In this document: in pieces, positions 1-9,310 of the stretch | Position numbering within the stretch: position 1 is the first letter of the stretch | Layout: every line of letters begins with the position of its first letter | Source of the DNA: Fodinicurvata sediminis DSM 21159 | GTDB taxonomy: Bacteria; Pseudomonadota; Alphaproteobacteria; Kiloniellales; DSM-21159 | Reading direction: 5' to 3' | Assembly (NCBI RefSeq): GCF_000420625.1 | Contig: NZ_ATVH01000014.1 | Location: 1-64,000 of the forward strand | Length of the DNA: 64,000 bases | Translations under genes and position numbers: made by a program | Notes under the pieces: model-generated | Seen by the model: only the letters and a program-made list of their open reading frames with translations | The model's database searches: none | Told to the model about the DNA's origin: nothing

Positions 1-1253
1 CCGATGTATTCGGCCTGTTCCTTGGAGAGCTCGGAGAGGTGGGCGCCGATCTTGTCGAGATGCAGCTTGGCGACCTTCTCGTCCAGGTGCTTGGGCAGCA
101 CATAGACCTGACGCTCGTAGTTCTCGTGGTTCTTCCACAGCTCCATCTGGGCCAGCACCTGGTTGGTGAAGGATGCGCTCATCACGAAGCTGGGATGGCC
201 CGTGCCGCAGCCCAGGTTCACCAGACGGCCCTCGGCCAACAGGATGATCTTGTGCCCGTCCGGGAACTCGATCTGGTCCACCTGCGGCTTGATCGACTGC
301 CACTTCAGGTTCTTCAGCCCCTCGACCTGGATCTCGTTGTCGAAGTGCCCGATGTTGCAGACAATCGCACGGTCCTTCATGGCCCGCATGTGGTCCACCG
401 TGATGACATCGGCGTTGCCCGTGGCGGTGACGAAGACGTCCGCCTTGGGGGCAGCCTCTTCCATGGTCACCACCTCGAAGCCTTCCATCGCCGCCTGCAG
501 GGCGCAGATCGGATCGATCTCGGTGACCATCACGCGCGCCCCGGCATGACGCAGGGACTCCGCCGAGCCCTTGCCCACGTCGCCGAAGCCGGCCACGACA
601 GCGGTCTTGCCCGCCATCATCACGTCGGTGGCGCGGCGAATGCCGTCCACAAGGCTCTCGCGGCAGCCGTACTTGTTGTCAAACTTCGACTTGGTCACCG
701 AGTCGTTCACGTTGATCGCCGGGCACTTCAGCGTGCCCGCCTTGGCCATCTCGTAGAGACGCAAGACACCCGTGGTGGTCTCCTCCGAGATGCCCTTCAC
801 ATCGTCCATGATCTCAACATACTCAGGCCGGTGCAGCATCTCGGTCAGGTCGCCGCCGTCGTCCAGAACCATGTTCGGGCGCCAGCCGTTCGGGCCCTCG
901 ATGGTCTGCTTGATGCACCACTCGTATTCCTCCTCGCTCATGCCCTTCCAGGCAAAGACCGGAACGCCAGAGGCCGCAATCGCCGCCGCCGCCTGGTCCT
1001 GCGTCGAGAAGATGTTGCACGACGACCAGCGCACCTCGGCGCCCAGCGCCGTCAGGGTCTCGATCAGAACACCCGTCTGGATCGTCATGTGAAGACAACC
1101 GGCAATCCGCGCGCCCTTCAGCGGCTGCGATGCCGCATACTCCTCGCGCGTCGCCATCAGGCCCGGCATCTCCGTCTCCGCTATCTCAAGCTCAAGACGA
1201 CCCCAGTCCGCCAGGCTGATGTCCTTTACCTTGTAGTCGGCCCCGTCGCTCAT
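1..1253 (-). CDS. ahcY: adenosylhomocysteinase (C-terminus cut by window edge)
   Basis: Hydrolyses S-adenosylhomocysteine to adenosine and homocysteine in the cytosol, relieving product inhibition of SAM-dependent methyltransferases. About 417 residues are visible from the ATG at 1253; only the last 15 or so, normally ending in a KxxHYRY-type tail, fall outside the window. The NAD-binding loop AGFGDVGKG and the conserved GCLHMTIQT and [11 protein letters not shown] segments are plain. It is divergent from the corrinoid methyl-transfer operon and shares its 260-bp upstream region. Homocysteine released here can be remethylated by the betaine-homocysteine methyltransferase at 22.3 kb. Identification is secure. 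Confidence 0.97.
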   Translation of the reverse strand, partial: MSDGADYKVKDISLADWGRLELEIAETEMPGLMATREEYAASQPLKGARIAGCLHMTIQTGVLIETLTALGAEVRWSSCNIFSTQDQAAAAIAASGVPVFAWKGMSEEEYEWCIKQTIEGPNGWRPNMVLDDGGDLTEMLHRPEYVEIMDDVKGISEETTTGVLRLYEMAKAGTLKCPAINVNDSVTKSKFDNKYGCRESLVDGIRRATDVMMAGKTAVVAGFGDVGKGSAESLRHAGARVMVTEIDPICALQAAMEGFEVVTMEEAAPKADVFVTATGNADVITVDHMRAMKDRAIVCNIGHFDNEIQVEGLKNLKWQSIKPQVDQIEFPDGHKIILLAEGRLVNLGCGTGHPSFVMSASFTNQVLAQMELWKNHENYERQVYVLPKHLDEKVAKLHLDKIGAHLSELSKEQAEYI

Positions 1254-1349
1254 CGTTCTTTCCGTTCCTGTTTCATGGAAGTGATCAAGGCGATTTAGTG
1301 ACAGGCTTCACACCCGACAAGCCCCCTGCATGACGCGGAACACCAGGAC

Positions 1350-1376
1350 TGTCGCGTTTCAGCCACGACGAGTCGC
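1350..1376. promoter_or_regulatory. candidate AraC-type direct repeat upstream of the corrinoid operon
   Basis: TGTCGC at 1350-1355 and AGTCGC at 1371-1376 form a direct repeat with a 21-bp period (two helical turns). They lie in the 260-bp region between ahcY and the corrinoid operon. The same half-site with the same period recurs at 19166-19192, in front of the MttB and dimethylglycine dehydrogenase-like genes. AraC-family proteins commonly bind such repeats, and a GbdR-like AraC regulator sits at 7311-8294. The link to that regulator is inference. Confidence 0.4.
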
Positions 1377-1513
1377 GGCGACCGAAGCTGGGGAAAGGCC
1401 AATCAAGAGACCATGCAGTGACAAAACAGCACAGCTAGCCAAAGGTCGCTGTGTTCGTTTGGCAACAGGTGACCGGGCGAAACACCGGGCCACAGAAACA
1501 AGGGTGTGGTGAC

Positions 1514-2227
1514 ATGGCTGATACGGATGATCTGGATCTGCGTTCGCTCAACGACGAGGAACTCGTGCAGCAGATGCATGATGACCTTTATGACGGTCTG
1601 AAGGAAGAGGTCGCCGAAGGCGTGAATATCCTGCTGGAGCGCGGGTGGTCACCCTACCGGATTCTGACCGAGGCCCTGGTCGAAGGCATGCGTATCGTCG
1701 GCATCGACTTCCGCGACGGCATCCTTTTTGTGCCCGAAGTCCTGATGGCCGCCAACTCCATGAAGGGCGGCATGACCATCCTGCGCCCGCTGCTGGCCGA
1801 AACCGGGGCCCCGAAGATCGGCAAGATGGTGATCGGCACCGTCAAGGGCGACATCCACGACATCGGCAAGAATCTGGTCTCCATGATGATGGAAGGCGCG
1901 GGTTTCGAGGTGATCGACCTTGGCATCAACAACCCGATCGAGAACTACCTGGAGGCGCTCGAGGAGCACAAACCCGACATTCTGGGCATGTCCGCCTTGC
2001 TGACCACCACCATGCCCTACATGAAGGTCGTAATCGAGGGCATGAAGGAACAGGGGCTGCGTGACGACTACATCGTCCTCGTTGGTGGCGCCCCCTTGAA
2101 CGAGGCCTTTGCGGAAGCGATCGGCGCCGATGCCTATTGCCGCGATGCGGCAGTTACCGTGGATACGGCCAAGGACTTCATGCAACGCCGCCACAACAGC
2201 CTGGCCACTGCCTCGGCAATGGCCTGA
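1514..2227 (+). CDS. B12-binding corrinoid protein of a methyltransferase system
   Basis: Carries a methyl group on cobalamin between a substrate:corrinoid methyltransferase (probably the MttB-family protein at 17.4 kb) and the methyl-THF enzyme at 4.3 kb. The 237-residue protein has an N-terminal four-helix cap region (about 15-100) and a Rossmann-like B12 domain. The DxHxxG motif is D113-I-H115-D-I-G118; His115 should be the lower cobalt ligand. The ATG at 1514 is chosen because it starts at the family's usual N-terminus; the frame is open further upstream to 1451. The first 36 residues hold 13 Asp/Glu and only 2 Lys/Arg. First gene of a six-gene forward operon. Confidence 0.93.
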   Translation: MADTDDLDLRSLNDEELVQQMHDDLYDGLKEEVAEGVNILLERGWSPYRILTEALVEGMRIVGIDFRDGILFVPEVLMAANSMKGGMTILRPLLAETGAPKIGKMVIGTVKGDIHDIGKNLVSMMMEGAGFEVIDLGINNPIENYLEALEEHKPDILGMSALLTTTMPYMKVVIEGMKEQGLRDDYIVLVGGAPLNEAFAEAIGADAYCRDAAVTVDTAKDFMQRRHNSLATASAMA

Positions 2228-2257
2228 ACCGCTACACCCCATGCGCGGGAGGTTGCC

Positions 2258-2881
2258 ATGTCTGAACGGAAGACCCTGGTCCTGGCCTGTGGTGCGCTCG
2301 CACGCGAAATCGTGGATGCGATCGCCCTGAACGGATGGTCCCATCTGCAAGTTCGCTGCCTGCCGGCGATCTGGCACAACACACCCCAGCGCATCCCCGA
2401 AGCCTTGCGCACGAAAATCCGCAAGGCTCGCCAGGAAGGCTTCGAGGAAATTCTCGTCGCCTATGGAGACTGCGGCACGGGTGGGCTGCTGGATGCCATG
2501 CTGGCCGAGGAAGGTGTGGAGCGCATTGCCGGCGATCATTGCTATGCCTTCTACGCCGGCCTCGAGACTTTTGCCGAACTGCAGGAAGCCGACCCGGCCA
2601 CCTTCTACCTGACCAATTACCTGGTGCGCCATTTCGACCGCCTGGTGGTGCGGGGCCTGGGCCTCGACCGCCACCCCGATCTGCTGCAGCTTTGCTTCGG
2701 CAACTACAATCGCCTGATCTATTTGGCCCAGACCCACGATCCGGAACTGCAAAGACAGGCCAAGGCCGCTGCAGACAGTCTGGAGCTGACCTATGAGTAC
2801 CGCTACTGCGGATTGGGTGGCCTGGCCGCTTTCCTGGGAAAGGCAGCCCAACAGAAGGCACCGATATCATGGCCAGCCTGA
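2258..2881 (+). CDS. DUF1638 domain protein
   Basis: A 207-residue cytosolic protein of the DUF1638 family, recognised from the N-terminal LVLACGALAREI, the VAYGDCGTGG loop (around residues 68-77) and a conserved CGLGG near the C-terminus. Members of the family repeatedly sit beside corrinoid methyltransferase genes, but their biochemical role is not established. Several conserved Cys residues suggest metal or corrinoid handling; that is inference. The start has a good ribosome site (GGGAGG). It follows the corrinoid protein by 30 bp and overlaps the next gene by 13 bp, so co-expression is likely. Confidence 0.85.
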   Translation: MSERKTLVLACGALAREIVDAIALNGWSHLQVRCLPAIWHNTPQRIPEALRTKIRKARQEGFEEILVAYGDCGTGGLLDAMLAEEGVERIAGDHCYAFYAGLETFAELQEADPATFYLTNYLVRHFDRLVVRGLGLDRHPDLLQLCFGNYNRLIYLAQTHDPELQRQAKAAADSLELTYEYRYCGLGGLAAFLGKAAQQKAPISWPA

Positions 2882-3207
2882 CCATTCTCTACTGGCGGGA
2901 CATTCCGGCCCAGGTCGTGGCCAGGGCGGGGCGGCAGAATGCCAAAGTCGTACTGTCAGAACGCTTCGAAAAGGCCATCGACCGCGCCGCCATGAAGGCC
3001 GGCCTGCGCGACACCGACAGCTATCTGGCCCACTGGCATCGCGGCGAACCGCAAGCCTGTGAAGACAACCTGGAAGCAGCCGTCCAGTCAGCGGCGGCAC
3101 AACTGGAAAGAGACTACGATACACAGCACCTGCAGGCGCTGATCGACAATGGTGGACTGGCGGTCGCGCACCGCGCAGATCCGGTGGCTGAAGGATACGG
3201 GCCATGA
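2869..3207 (+). CDS. small 'virulence factor' family protein (PF13769-like)
   Basis: A 112-residue cytosolic protein resembling the small family that Pfam names Virulence_fact, with an N-terminal segment LTILYWRDIPAQV and a basic middle (RFEKAIDRAAMKAG). The family name is historical and no reaction is established. It overlaps the DUF1638 gene by 13 bp at its start, and its end overlaps the methylene-THF reductase-like gene by 4 bp (ATGA). It is therefore translationally coupled on both sides inside the corrinoid operon. That argues for an accessory role in corrinoid methyl transfer and not in virulence; this is inference. Confidence 0.75.
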   Translation: MASLTILYWRDIPAQVVARAGRQNAKVVLSERFEKAIDRAAMKAGLRDTDSYLAHWHRGEPQACEDNLEAAVQSAAAQLERDYDTQHLQALIDNGGLAVAHRADPVAEGYGP

Positions 3208-4178
3208 GCTTACTTGAAATGCCTACGACTCAAGACTCCGTAATGCAGGACTTCCTGATGCAAGATGGCGAAAACAGCCTGAAAAGCGCCATACGTGACT
3301 TCATGCAGGGTTTCACTGTGGAAACCACACCAGGGGCTTCGGCCAAGACCGCGGATTATCGTGAAATGCTGCGGCCCGGAACCTCCGTAGCGGTCACCTT
3401 CCTTCCGGGATCTGAGTTTGGCGATACCATCAAAACAGCGGCCCGCCTGAAGCGGGAGGGCTTTACCCCCCTGCCCCATCTGGCCGCACGCTCGATCCCC
3501 AGCCAGGATGCCTTCCAGGACTACCTGGCGCGCCTACAGGATGAGGTGGGCATTGATGAAGTTGTTGTGCTGGGCGGCTCCGTTCCGACACCGCTGGGGC
3601 CCTTCGACAACTCCATGCAACTTCTTGAAAGCGGCTTGCTGGACCGTCACGGCATTCGCCGAATTGGCGTGGCCGGCCACCCCGAGGGCAGCCCGGACAT
3701 CCGCGAGGAGGACATCATGGCGGCGCTGAAATGGAAGAACGCCTTTGCCGAGCGCACCGATGCCGAACTCTATATAATCACGCAGTTCGTCTTTCAGGCC
3801 GAGCCCATTATCGCCTGGGACCGCCGCATCCAGGCGGAAGGGAACCAACTGCCGATTCGCATCGGCGTTCCGGGTCTGGCCACCCTCAAGACACTGCTGA
3901 ATCACGCCCGGAACTGTGGAATCGGCGCCTCCATGGGCTTCCTCGTCAAGCAGGCACGCAACGTGGCCAAGCTCATGTCCGTCAACGCGCCCGACAAACT
4001 CGTGCTGGATCTGGCGCACTACAAGGCCACGGACCCGAACTGCGGCATACACAGCGCTCATATGTATCCCCTGGGCGGGCTGCGCAAAACGGCGGCCTGG
4101 AGTCATGCCGTGGTCGATGGCGACTTCGAGCTGAAATCGGACCACAGCGGCTTCACGGTCAATCGCAGCGTCGAATAG
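3204..4178 (+). CDS. methylenetetrahydrofolate reductase-like flavoprotein
   Basis: A 324-residue TIM-barrel protein of the MetF superfamily, interconverting methyl-THF and methylene-THF with a flavin. Visible family features are the early ETTPG segment, a TxLPGSEFGDT stretch, VVLGGSVPTPLGPF and the later GVAGHPEGSP, which matches the GYPexHP region of MetF. It lies between the small PF13769-like gene and the methyl-THF:corrinoid methyltransferase. In this operon it would oxidise methyl-THF produced from betaine-derived methyl groups towards methylene-THF. That direction is inferred from context. The first 30 residues are less conserved, so an internal start is possible. Confidence 0.88.
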   Translation: MSLLEMPTTQDSVMQDFLMQDGENSLKSAIRDFMQGFTVETTPGASAKTADYREMLRPGTSVAVTFLPGSEFGDTIKTAARLKREGFTPLPHLAARSIPSQDAFQDYLARLQDEVGIDEVVVLGGSVPTPLGPFDNSMQLLESGLLDRHGIRRIGVAGHPEGSPDIREEDIMAALKWKNAFAERTDAELYIITQFVFQAEPIIAWDRRIQAEGNQLPIRIGVPGLATLKTLLNHARNCGIGASMGFLVKQARNVAKLMSVNAPDKLVLDLAHYKATDPNCGIHSAHMYPLGGLRKTAAWSHAVVDGDFELKSDHSGFTVNRSVE

Positions 4179-4311
4179 ACTGAAACGCCTTCAGCCACGG
4201 CGGCGCCACAGGCGCAAAGGCGCCATTGAACGTCGCGTGGACACGAGCCCGACTCCACCCCCGAATCCCCTAATGGGACTGAACAGCGGCCAGCACTCAG
4301 GAGTTTTGCGC

Positions 4312-5232
4312 ATGTCCCGCACTGTCGTTTCCTCTCATAGCCGGGAAGTTGTGATCGGCTTCGACCAGCCCTTCTGCATCATCGGTGAGCGCATCAATCC
4401 CACAGGACGCAAGAAGCTGGCCGCAGAGATGGCGGCCGGCGATTACAGCACCGTCGAGCGGGATGCCCTGGCCCAGGTCCAGGCCGGTGCACGCATGCTG
4501 GACGTGAATGCCGGCATACCGCTCGCCGACGAGCCAGCCATCCTCGCCGACACGATCAGGCTGGTCCAATCCCTCGTGGGCGTACCGCTCAGCATAGACT
4601 CCTCCATCGTCGCCGCTCTGGAGGCCGGGCTGTCGGCCTATCAGGGCAAGGCCCTGGTAAATTCCGTTACCGGCGAAGAGGAACGCCTTGAGGCGGTCCT
4701 GCCCCTGGTGAAGAAGCATGATGCCGCCGTAGTGGCCATCTCCAACGACGAGACCGGGATCTCCGAGGATCCGGACGTGCGCTTCGCTGTGGCGAAGAAA
4801 ATCGTCGAACATGCCATGGATTACGGTATCCCGCGTGAGGACGTGGTGGTGGATCCGCTCGTCATGCCCATCGGCGCCATGCGCACAGCCGGCCAGCAGG
4901 CTTTCAGCATTATCCGGCGCCTGCGAGAGGAATTGGGCGTGAACACGACCTGCGGCGCTTCCAACATCTCCTTCGGCCTGCCCAACCGGCACGCGCTCAA
5001 TGCCGCCTTCCTGTCCATGGCGGCTTGCTCCGGCATGACTTCAGCCATCATGAACCCCCTGCACAGCGAAGAAATGGCCGGCGTGATGGCCGCAGATGTC
5101 CTGCTGGGCACCGACCGGGATTGCCGTGCCTGGATTCAGAAGTTCCGCGAACCGGCAGCAGAAGGTTCAGCCGAGGCTTCGGCCCGTGAGGCGCGCAGTG
5201 AACGCAGACGCAGGAGGGCGGCGACCGGCTGA
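4312..5232 (+). CDS. methyltetrahydrofolate:corrinoid methyltransferase
   Basis: A 306-residue pterin-binding TIM-barrel enzyme (MeTr/MtgA/MtvA type) that moves the methyl group between methyl-cob(III)alamin on the corrinoid protein and tetrahydrofolate. Conserved blocks are IIGERINPTGRKK, ARMLDVNAG, LSIDSS, and near the end TTCGASNISFGLPNR with MTSAIMNP. The ATG at 4312 is preferred over the open frame upstream because CAGGAG stands 9 bp before it. The C-terminus ends in an arginine-rich stretch (five consecutive Arg before AATG), an unusual extension. The activator gene follows after 22 bp. Confidence 0.93.
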   Translation: MSRTVVSSHSREVVIGFDQPFCIIGERINPTGRKKLAAEMAAGDYSTVERDALAQVQAGARMLDVNAGIPLADEPAILADTIRLVQSLVGVPLSIDSSIVAALEAGLSAYQGKALVNSVTGEEERLEAVLPLVKKHDAAVVAISNDETGISEDPDVRFAVAKKIVEHAMDYGIPREDVVVDPLVMPIGAMRTAGQQAFSIIRRLREELGVNTTCGASNISFGLPNRHALNAAFLSMAACSGMTSAIMNPLHSEEMAGVMAADVLLGTDRDCRAWIQKFREPAAEGSAEASAREARSERRRRRAATG

Positions 5233-5254
5233 ACCGGTCGCACGCAGTATAGTC

Positions 5255-7294
5255 ATGCCCGGAAACCGCGATGATGCCCTGGTCGTCTTCACCCCCTCGG
5301 GAAAACGCGGGCGGTTCCCTGTCGGCACGCCCCTTCTGAAGTGCGCCCGTAACCTGGGCGTGGATATCGACTCGGTTTGCGGCGGGCGCGGTCTCTGTGG
5401 ACGCTGCCAGGTCACCATCGGCGAAGGGGAATTCGCCAAGCACGCGCTCGAAAGCCGCAAGGATCACGTTTCCGACTGGAGCGCCGTCGAGACCCGTTAC
5501 CAGGCCAAGAAGGGCATGAAACAAGGTCGGCGCCTGTCCTGCCAGGCACGACTGATGGCCGATGCGGTCATCGATGTCCCGGCGGAAAGCCAGGTCCACA
5601 AGCAGGTCGTTCGAAAGCGTGCGGAAGTGCGCAATATCGAGCTCGACCCCGCCATACGGCTGCACTATGTCGAGGTCCAGCAACCCGACATGCACAATCC
5701 CACGGGCGACCTGGAACGCCTGCTTAAAGCGTTGGAAACCCAATGGGGCCTGAGTGACCTGACAGCCGACCTGCGCGTCCTGCAAGGCTTGCAGCAGGCC
5801 CTGCGCGCCAGCGACTGGAAGGTGACGGCGGCGGTCCATCGCGGCCAGGTGCTCACCACCATCTGGCCGGGCTTCCGCGACAAGGCCTACGGTCTGGCCA
5901 TCGATATCGGCTCCACCACTATCGCCGCGCATCTCTGCGACTTGGCGACAGGAGAGGTTCTGGCCTCGAATGGCATAATGAACCCGCAGATCCGCTTCGG
6001 CGAGGACCTCATGAGCCGGGTTTCCTACATCATGATGAACCCGGGTGGCGACGGGGAAATGACCCAGGCAGTGCGCGAGGGTATCAACCGCCTGGTCCAG
6101 GAGATCTGCAGCGAAGTCGGCCTGACGCCGCAGGACGTCCTCAACGCCACCTTCGTCGGCAATCCCATCATGCACCACCTGCTGCTAGGTATCGACCCGA
6201 CCGAGCTGGGCGGCGCCCCTTTCGCGCTAACCTTCAACTCGGGCATCACGCTGTGGGCCGAACAGCTTGGCATCGACCTGGCACCCGATGCCCGGGTCTA
6301 TGTGCTGCCCTGCATTGCAGGCCACGTCGGCGCGGACACGGCGGGGGTCATCCTGTCCGAACAGCCACACCTGCGAGACGAGACAACCCTGGTGGTCGAT
6401 GTTGGCACCAACGCTGAGATCGTACTGGGGAACCGACAGCGCCTGCTGGCCTGCTCTTCGCCGACCGGTCCGGCCTTCGAGGGAGCCCAGATATCAGGCG
6501 GCCAGCGCGCAGCGCCCGGCGCCATCGAGCGTGTACGTATCGACCCCGAAACGCTGGCCCCGCGCTTCAAGGTGATTGGCTGCGACCACTGGTCCAACGA
6601 ACCCGGTTTCACGGAAGAGGTGCGCAAGATCGGGGTCACAGGCATCTGCGGTTCCGGAATCATCGAAGCCCTGGCCGAGATGTACCTGGCAGGGATCATC
6701 CTGCCCGACGGCACGGTGAACGGCCGCAAGGCCGCCGTCAGCACACGCGTGTTCATGGAGGGACGTACCTTCAGTTACCTGCTTCACGAACCTGCCAATC
6801 CCGAGGAACCGCGCATCGTCATCACCCAGAACGATATTCGTGCCATACAGCTGGCCAAGGCGGCCCTCTTTGCCGGCATTCGCCTGCTGATGGAGCGTCT
6901 GGGTGTGGAACGGGTCGACCGCATCCAACTGGCCGGTGCTTTCGGCAGTCACATTGACGTGAAGTACGCCATGATCCTGGGCATGATCCCAGACTGCGAC
7001 CTGGACAAGGTCAGTTCGGCAGGAAATGCTGCGGGGACCGGTGCACGCATCGCTCTGTTGAACCAGAAGGCACGCGACGAAATCGAACGCGTGGTCAAAC
7101 AGGTGGAGAAGGTTGAAACCGCGGTGGAACCTTCGTTCCAGGCGCATTTCGTTGAGGCCATGGCCATTCCGCACAAGTCCCTGGGCTACCCCTGCCTCTC
7201 ACAGGTCGTGGACCTGCCGGCCCCACAAACCTTGGCCCCCCTGCCTTCCTCCGACGGCGAGCCGCCAAGGCGACGCCGGCGGCGCGCCTCCTGA
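5255..7294 (+). CDS. reductive activator of corrinoid enzymes ([2Fe-2S] ASKHA protein)
   Basis: Re-reduces inactive cob(II)alamin on the corrinoid protein to cob(I)alamin using ATP. The 679-residue protein has a plant-type [2Fe-2S] ferredoxin domain at the N-terminus (C42, C48, C51 and C96 as likely ligands), a linker to about residue 210, then an ASKHA ATPase-like region with AIDIGSTT, VVDVGTNAEIVL and GICGSGIIEA motifs. The ATG at 5255 begins the ferredoxin domain directly; no strong ribosome site is seen. The C-terminus is PPRRRRRRAS, a basic tail like that of the preceding enzyme. Last gene of the corrinoid operon, ending 16 bp from a convergent regulator. Confidence 0.93.
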   Translation: MPGNRDDALVVFTPSGKRGRFPVGTPLLKCARNLGVDIDSVCGGRGLCGRCQVTIGEGEFAKHALESRKDHVSDWSAVETRYQAKKGMKQGRRLSCQARLMADAVIDVPAESQVHKQVVRKRAEVRNIELDPAIRLHYVEVQQPDMHNPTGDLERLLKALETQWGLSDLTADLRVLQGLQQALRASDWKVTAAVHRGQVLTTIWPGFRDKAYGLAIDIGSTTIAAHLCDLATGEVLASNGIMNPQIRFGEDLMSRVSYIMMNPGGDGEMTQAVREGINRLVQEICSEVGLTPQDVLNATFVGNPIMHHLLLGIDPTELGGAPFALTFNSGITLWAEQLGIDLAPDARVYVLPCIAGHVGADTAGVILSEQPHLRDETTLVVDVGTNAEIVLGNRQRLLACSSPTGPAFEGAQISGGQRAAPGAIERVRIDPETLAPRFKVIGCDHWSNEPGFTEEVRKIGVTGICGSGIIEALAEMYLAGIILPDGTVNGRKAAVSTRVFMEGRTFSYLLHEPANPEEPRIVITQNDIRAIQLAKAALFAGIRLLMERLGVERVDRIQLAGAFGSHIDVKYAMILGMIPDCDLDKVSSAGNAAGTGARIALLNQKARDEIERVVKQVEKVETAVEPSFQAHFVEAMAIPHKSLGYPCLSQVVDLPAPQTLAPLPSSDGEPPRRRRRRAS

Positions 7295-7310
7295 TGACCT
7301 GGAGCTGAGA

Positions 7311-8294
7311 CTACAGCCCGTCGGGACCGGGGGGCAGGCCGCGCTCCTTGCGCGGCGTACGGCCAAAGAAATCGCGGTAGCACTTCGAGAAGTGCGAGGC
7401 CGAGACAAAGCCGCAGGCCAGCGCCACGTCGATGACCGACAGGTTGGTCTGCAACAGCAGCAGACGCGCCCGGTTGAGACGAAGCTCTAGGTAATAGCGC
7501 GCGGGCGAACGGCTCAGGTACTTGCGGAACAGGCGCTCAAGCTGTCGTGTCGACAGGCCGGCTTCGCGTGCCAGCTGGGCCCGCGACAGCGGCTCTTCGA
7601 GATTGCGCTCCATGGTCGAAATGACACTGAGCAGCTTCGGATGCCGCACCCCCAGTCGCGCCGGCAGGCTCATGCGTTGGTGATCGTTCTGATCGCGGAT
7701 ACGTTCGTGCAGGAACTGTTCGGCCACAGCCGCGGCAAGCTCATGCCCGTGCTGCAGGCTGATGACATTCAGCATCATGTCCAGCCCCGCCGTTCCGCCG
7801 GCACAGGTAAAGCGATGGCGATCGATCTCGAACAGCTCGTTGGTGACATCCAGTTCGGGGAAGTCCTCGACGAAACCGGCCAGGTTCTCCCAGTGGATGG
7901 TGCAGCTGTAGCCATCCAGAAGTCCCGCCTTCGCCAGGATGTAACTGGCTGTGCAGATAGCTCCAATATCCGCGCCCTGCCGATCCATACGCCGCAACCA
8001 GGACAGCAGGCGCTTGTCAGCCACCTTCTTCACCTCAAGGCCCGAGCAAAGGGCAAAGGTCAGAACCTTGGAAGCATCCTCAAGGTTGCCCTCTGGTGTG
8101 ATGGAAAGACCATTGGACGCTTCCACCGGCTGCCCATCAAGCGAGAAGATGGGCCAGCTGTAAAGCTCGCGACCGCTCTGGCGATTGGCCTGGCGCAACG
8201 CCTCGACAGCCGAGGCAAAGGCGATCATGGAGAAGTTCGGCAAGAGTATGAAGCCGATGGCCTGCGGAAACTCTCTCGGCACGCTGCCCAGCAT
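7311..8294 (-). CDS. GlxA/GbdR-like AraC-family transcriptional regulator
   Basis: A 327-residue regulator with an N-terminal DJ-1/PfpI-like (class I glutamine amidotransferase-type) domain, about residues 10-190, containing GAICTASYILAKAGLLDG, and a C-terminal pair of AraC helix-turn-helices (about 215-315; LAREAGLSTRQLERLF and DVALACGFVSASHFSKCY). The architecture matches GbdR of Pseudomonas, which senses glycine betaine and dimethylglycine and activates their catabolism. Being convergent with the corrinoid operon, and near the betaine genes, it is the best candidate regulator for both. The 21-bp direct repeats at 1350 and 19166 are its candidate sites. Ligand identity is inferred. Confidence 0.9.
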   Translation of the reverse strand: MLGSVPREFPQAIGFILLPNFSMIAFASAVEALRQANRQSGRELYSWPIFSLDGQPVEASNGLSITPEGNLEDASKVLTFALCSGLEVKKVADKRLLSWLRRMDRQGADIGAICTASYILAKAGLLDGYSCTIHWENLAGFVEDFPELDVTNELFEIDRHRFTCAGGTAGLDMMLNVISLQHGHELAAAVAEQFLHERIRDQNDHQRMSLPARLGVRHPKLLSVISTMERNLEEPLSRAQLAREAGLSTRQLERLFRKYLSRSPARYYLELRLNRARLLLLQTNLSVIDVALACGFVSASHFSKCYRDFFGRTPRKERGLPPGPDGL

Positions 8295-8721
8295 GACACC
8301 CTCTGATCATTCAGCCTATCGTTGAACAACCGCACGCGGTTGGGGCGTACTATGCCAGATTACAGCCGTGTTGCACGCGCCTTTGTGTAACAGAATCATA
8401 CTCAATGGCGCTTTTTTCGCCCGTTATCAGAAGAAAAAAACGACAACCGGCCCGGCACCTCTTCGAGATAAGGGACGAAGGAGCATGCCTAAGGTTGCCA
8501 TGCTGGAGAGTCCATCAATTTTCGAAGGCACTAGAGGGACTTTTTACACCGGAGTCGCATTGTCGACCTATCCAGCAACTGGCCACAAATCCTTTTAAAT
8601 CACTTCAAAATGCATGGTGCCCATTCAGACGGCTGTTTGGCGCCTGAAGCAATTCAAGAAGGCTTACGCACCGAGTGTTACCGCCAGCACCAAAGTTCGA
8701 CAAGCGTGTCCAAAGCTTCTT
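8295..8721. other. 427-bp gap without a convincing gene
   Basis: Upstream region of the GlxA-like regulator, plus the tail side of the HExxH protein gene. Short open frames here show no family likeness, and codon usage is unlike the neighbours. A perfect inverted repeat CAACCGC-AC-GCGGTTG lies at 8327-8342, only 33 bp above the regulator's start; it could be an autoregulatory operator or a leader hairpin. A short purine run (about 8432-8440) follows a weak GGCG/CGCC hairpin. Nothing else was recognised. Confidence 0.5.
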
Positions 8722-9222
8722 CTAATGCGTGCAGACCGTGGCGACGAGCAGCGTTGCGGGATCGATGCCGAAAGCGGTCTCGAGATTCAAGCCGAACAGT
8801 TCGAGCCAGGCACCTTGGGCACGGTAGGCAAGTAACTCACGTTCTCCGGGACAGGCAAAGCGCATGTCGGAAGACGACTGCAGGTGATGGACCATTTCAT
8901 GCACCAGTATCGATAGCTGGGCCGGGGTGCTGCCGGTCCAACCTTCGGTGAGATAGATTGTGCGGCTGGTGTCATCGTAAAGGGCCATGACATCGCCTGG
9001 AGAAACGGATCCTGCCGAACCATAGCGGATCTCAACCAGTACTGAGGCTGGCACGGTCACGAGGGCTGGGGGCTCAGGCGATGATGGGAGTTCGAAGTTC
9101 GCTGCAAGCCATAGCGTAATGGTATCAAGCAATGAAGGAGGAGCTTGAGGCTCGTTAGCACTTACCTGGCCTATGGATGCAACAAACAGGGCGAAGACGA
9201 TGGATTTCATTACGGCGCGCAT
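8722..9222 (-). CDS. secreted HExxH protein (DUF6647-like)
   Basis: A 166-residue exported protein. The start at 9222 is chosen because AGAGGAG lies 8 bp before it and it gives a clean Sec signal peptide (MRAVMKSIVFALFVASIGQVSA, cleavage near ANE). Mature residues include ILVHEMVHHLQ, a gluzincin-like HExxH zinc site, followed by ERELLAYRAQGAWL, where the Glu could be the third ligand. It resembles small DUF6647-type proteins; proteolysis is plausible but unproven. It is divergent from the CadC-like regulator at 9347, which may control it. Confidence 0.7.
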   Translation of the reverse strand: MRAVMKSIVFALFVASIGQVSANEPQAPPSLLDTITLWLAANFELPSSPEPPALVTVPASVLVEIRYGSAGSVSPGDVMALYDDTSRTIYLTEGWTGSTPAQLSILVHEMVHHLQSSSDMRFACPGERELLAYRAQGAWLELFGLNLETAFGIDPATLLVATVCTH

Positions 9223-9310
9223 GGCGACTGCTCCTCTGATCGACATCACCAAGTGTCGGACAGAGGCCGCGGGGAAGTATTGAAAACACCCTGAAGGAAA
9301 GCTGAAATTG

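Noticed and set aside
39-1298. 419-codon forward frame opposite ahcY
   Set aside because: Antisense shadow of ahcY, whose own protein is unmistakable.
1254-1330. Possible SAM or SAH riboswitch in the ahcY leader (hairpin GGCTT/AAGCC at 1304-1323)
   Set aside because: The stem is only 5 bp and the flanking conserved bases of SAH, SAM-II or SAM/SAH riboswitches could not be matched by eye. A covariance-model search would settle it.
1649-2851. 400-codon minus-strand frame across the corrinoid protein and DUF1638 genes
   Set aside because: Spans two well-supported forward genes in antisense and has no recognisable domain.
5048-6178. 376-codon minus-strand frame opposite the activator gene
   Set aside because: Antisense shadow with no family likeness; the forward gene is secure.
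8368-8598. 76-codon forward frame in the regulator upstream gap
   Set aside because: No ribosome site, no family likeness and it overlaps another equally poor frame.
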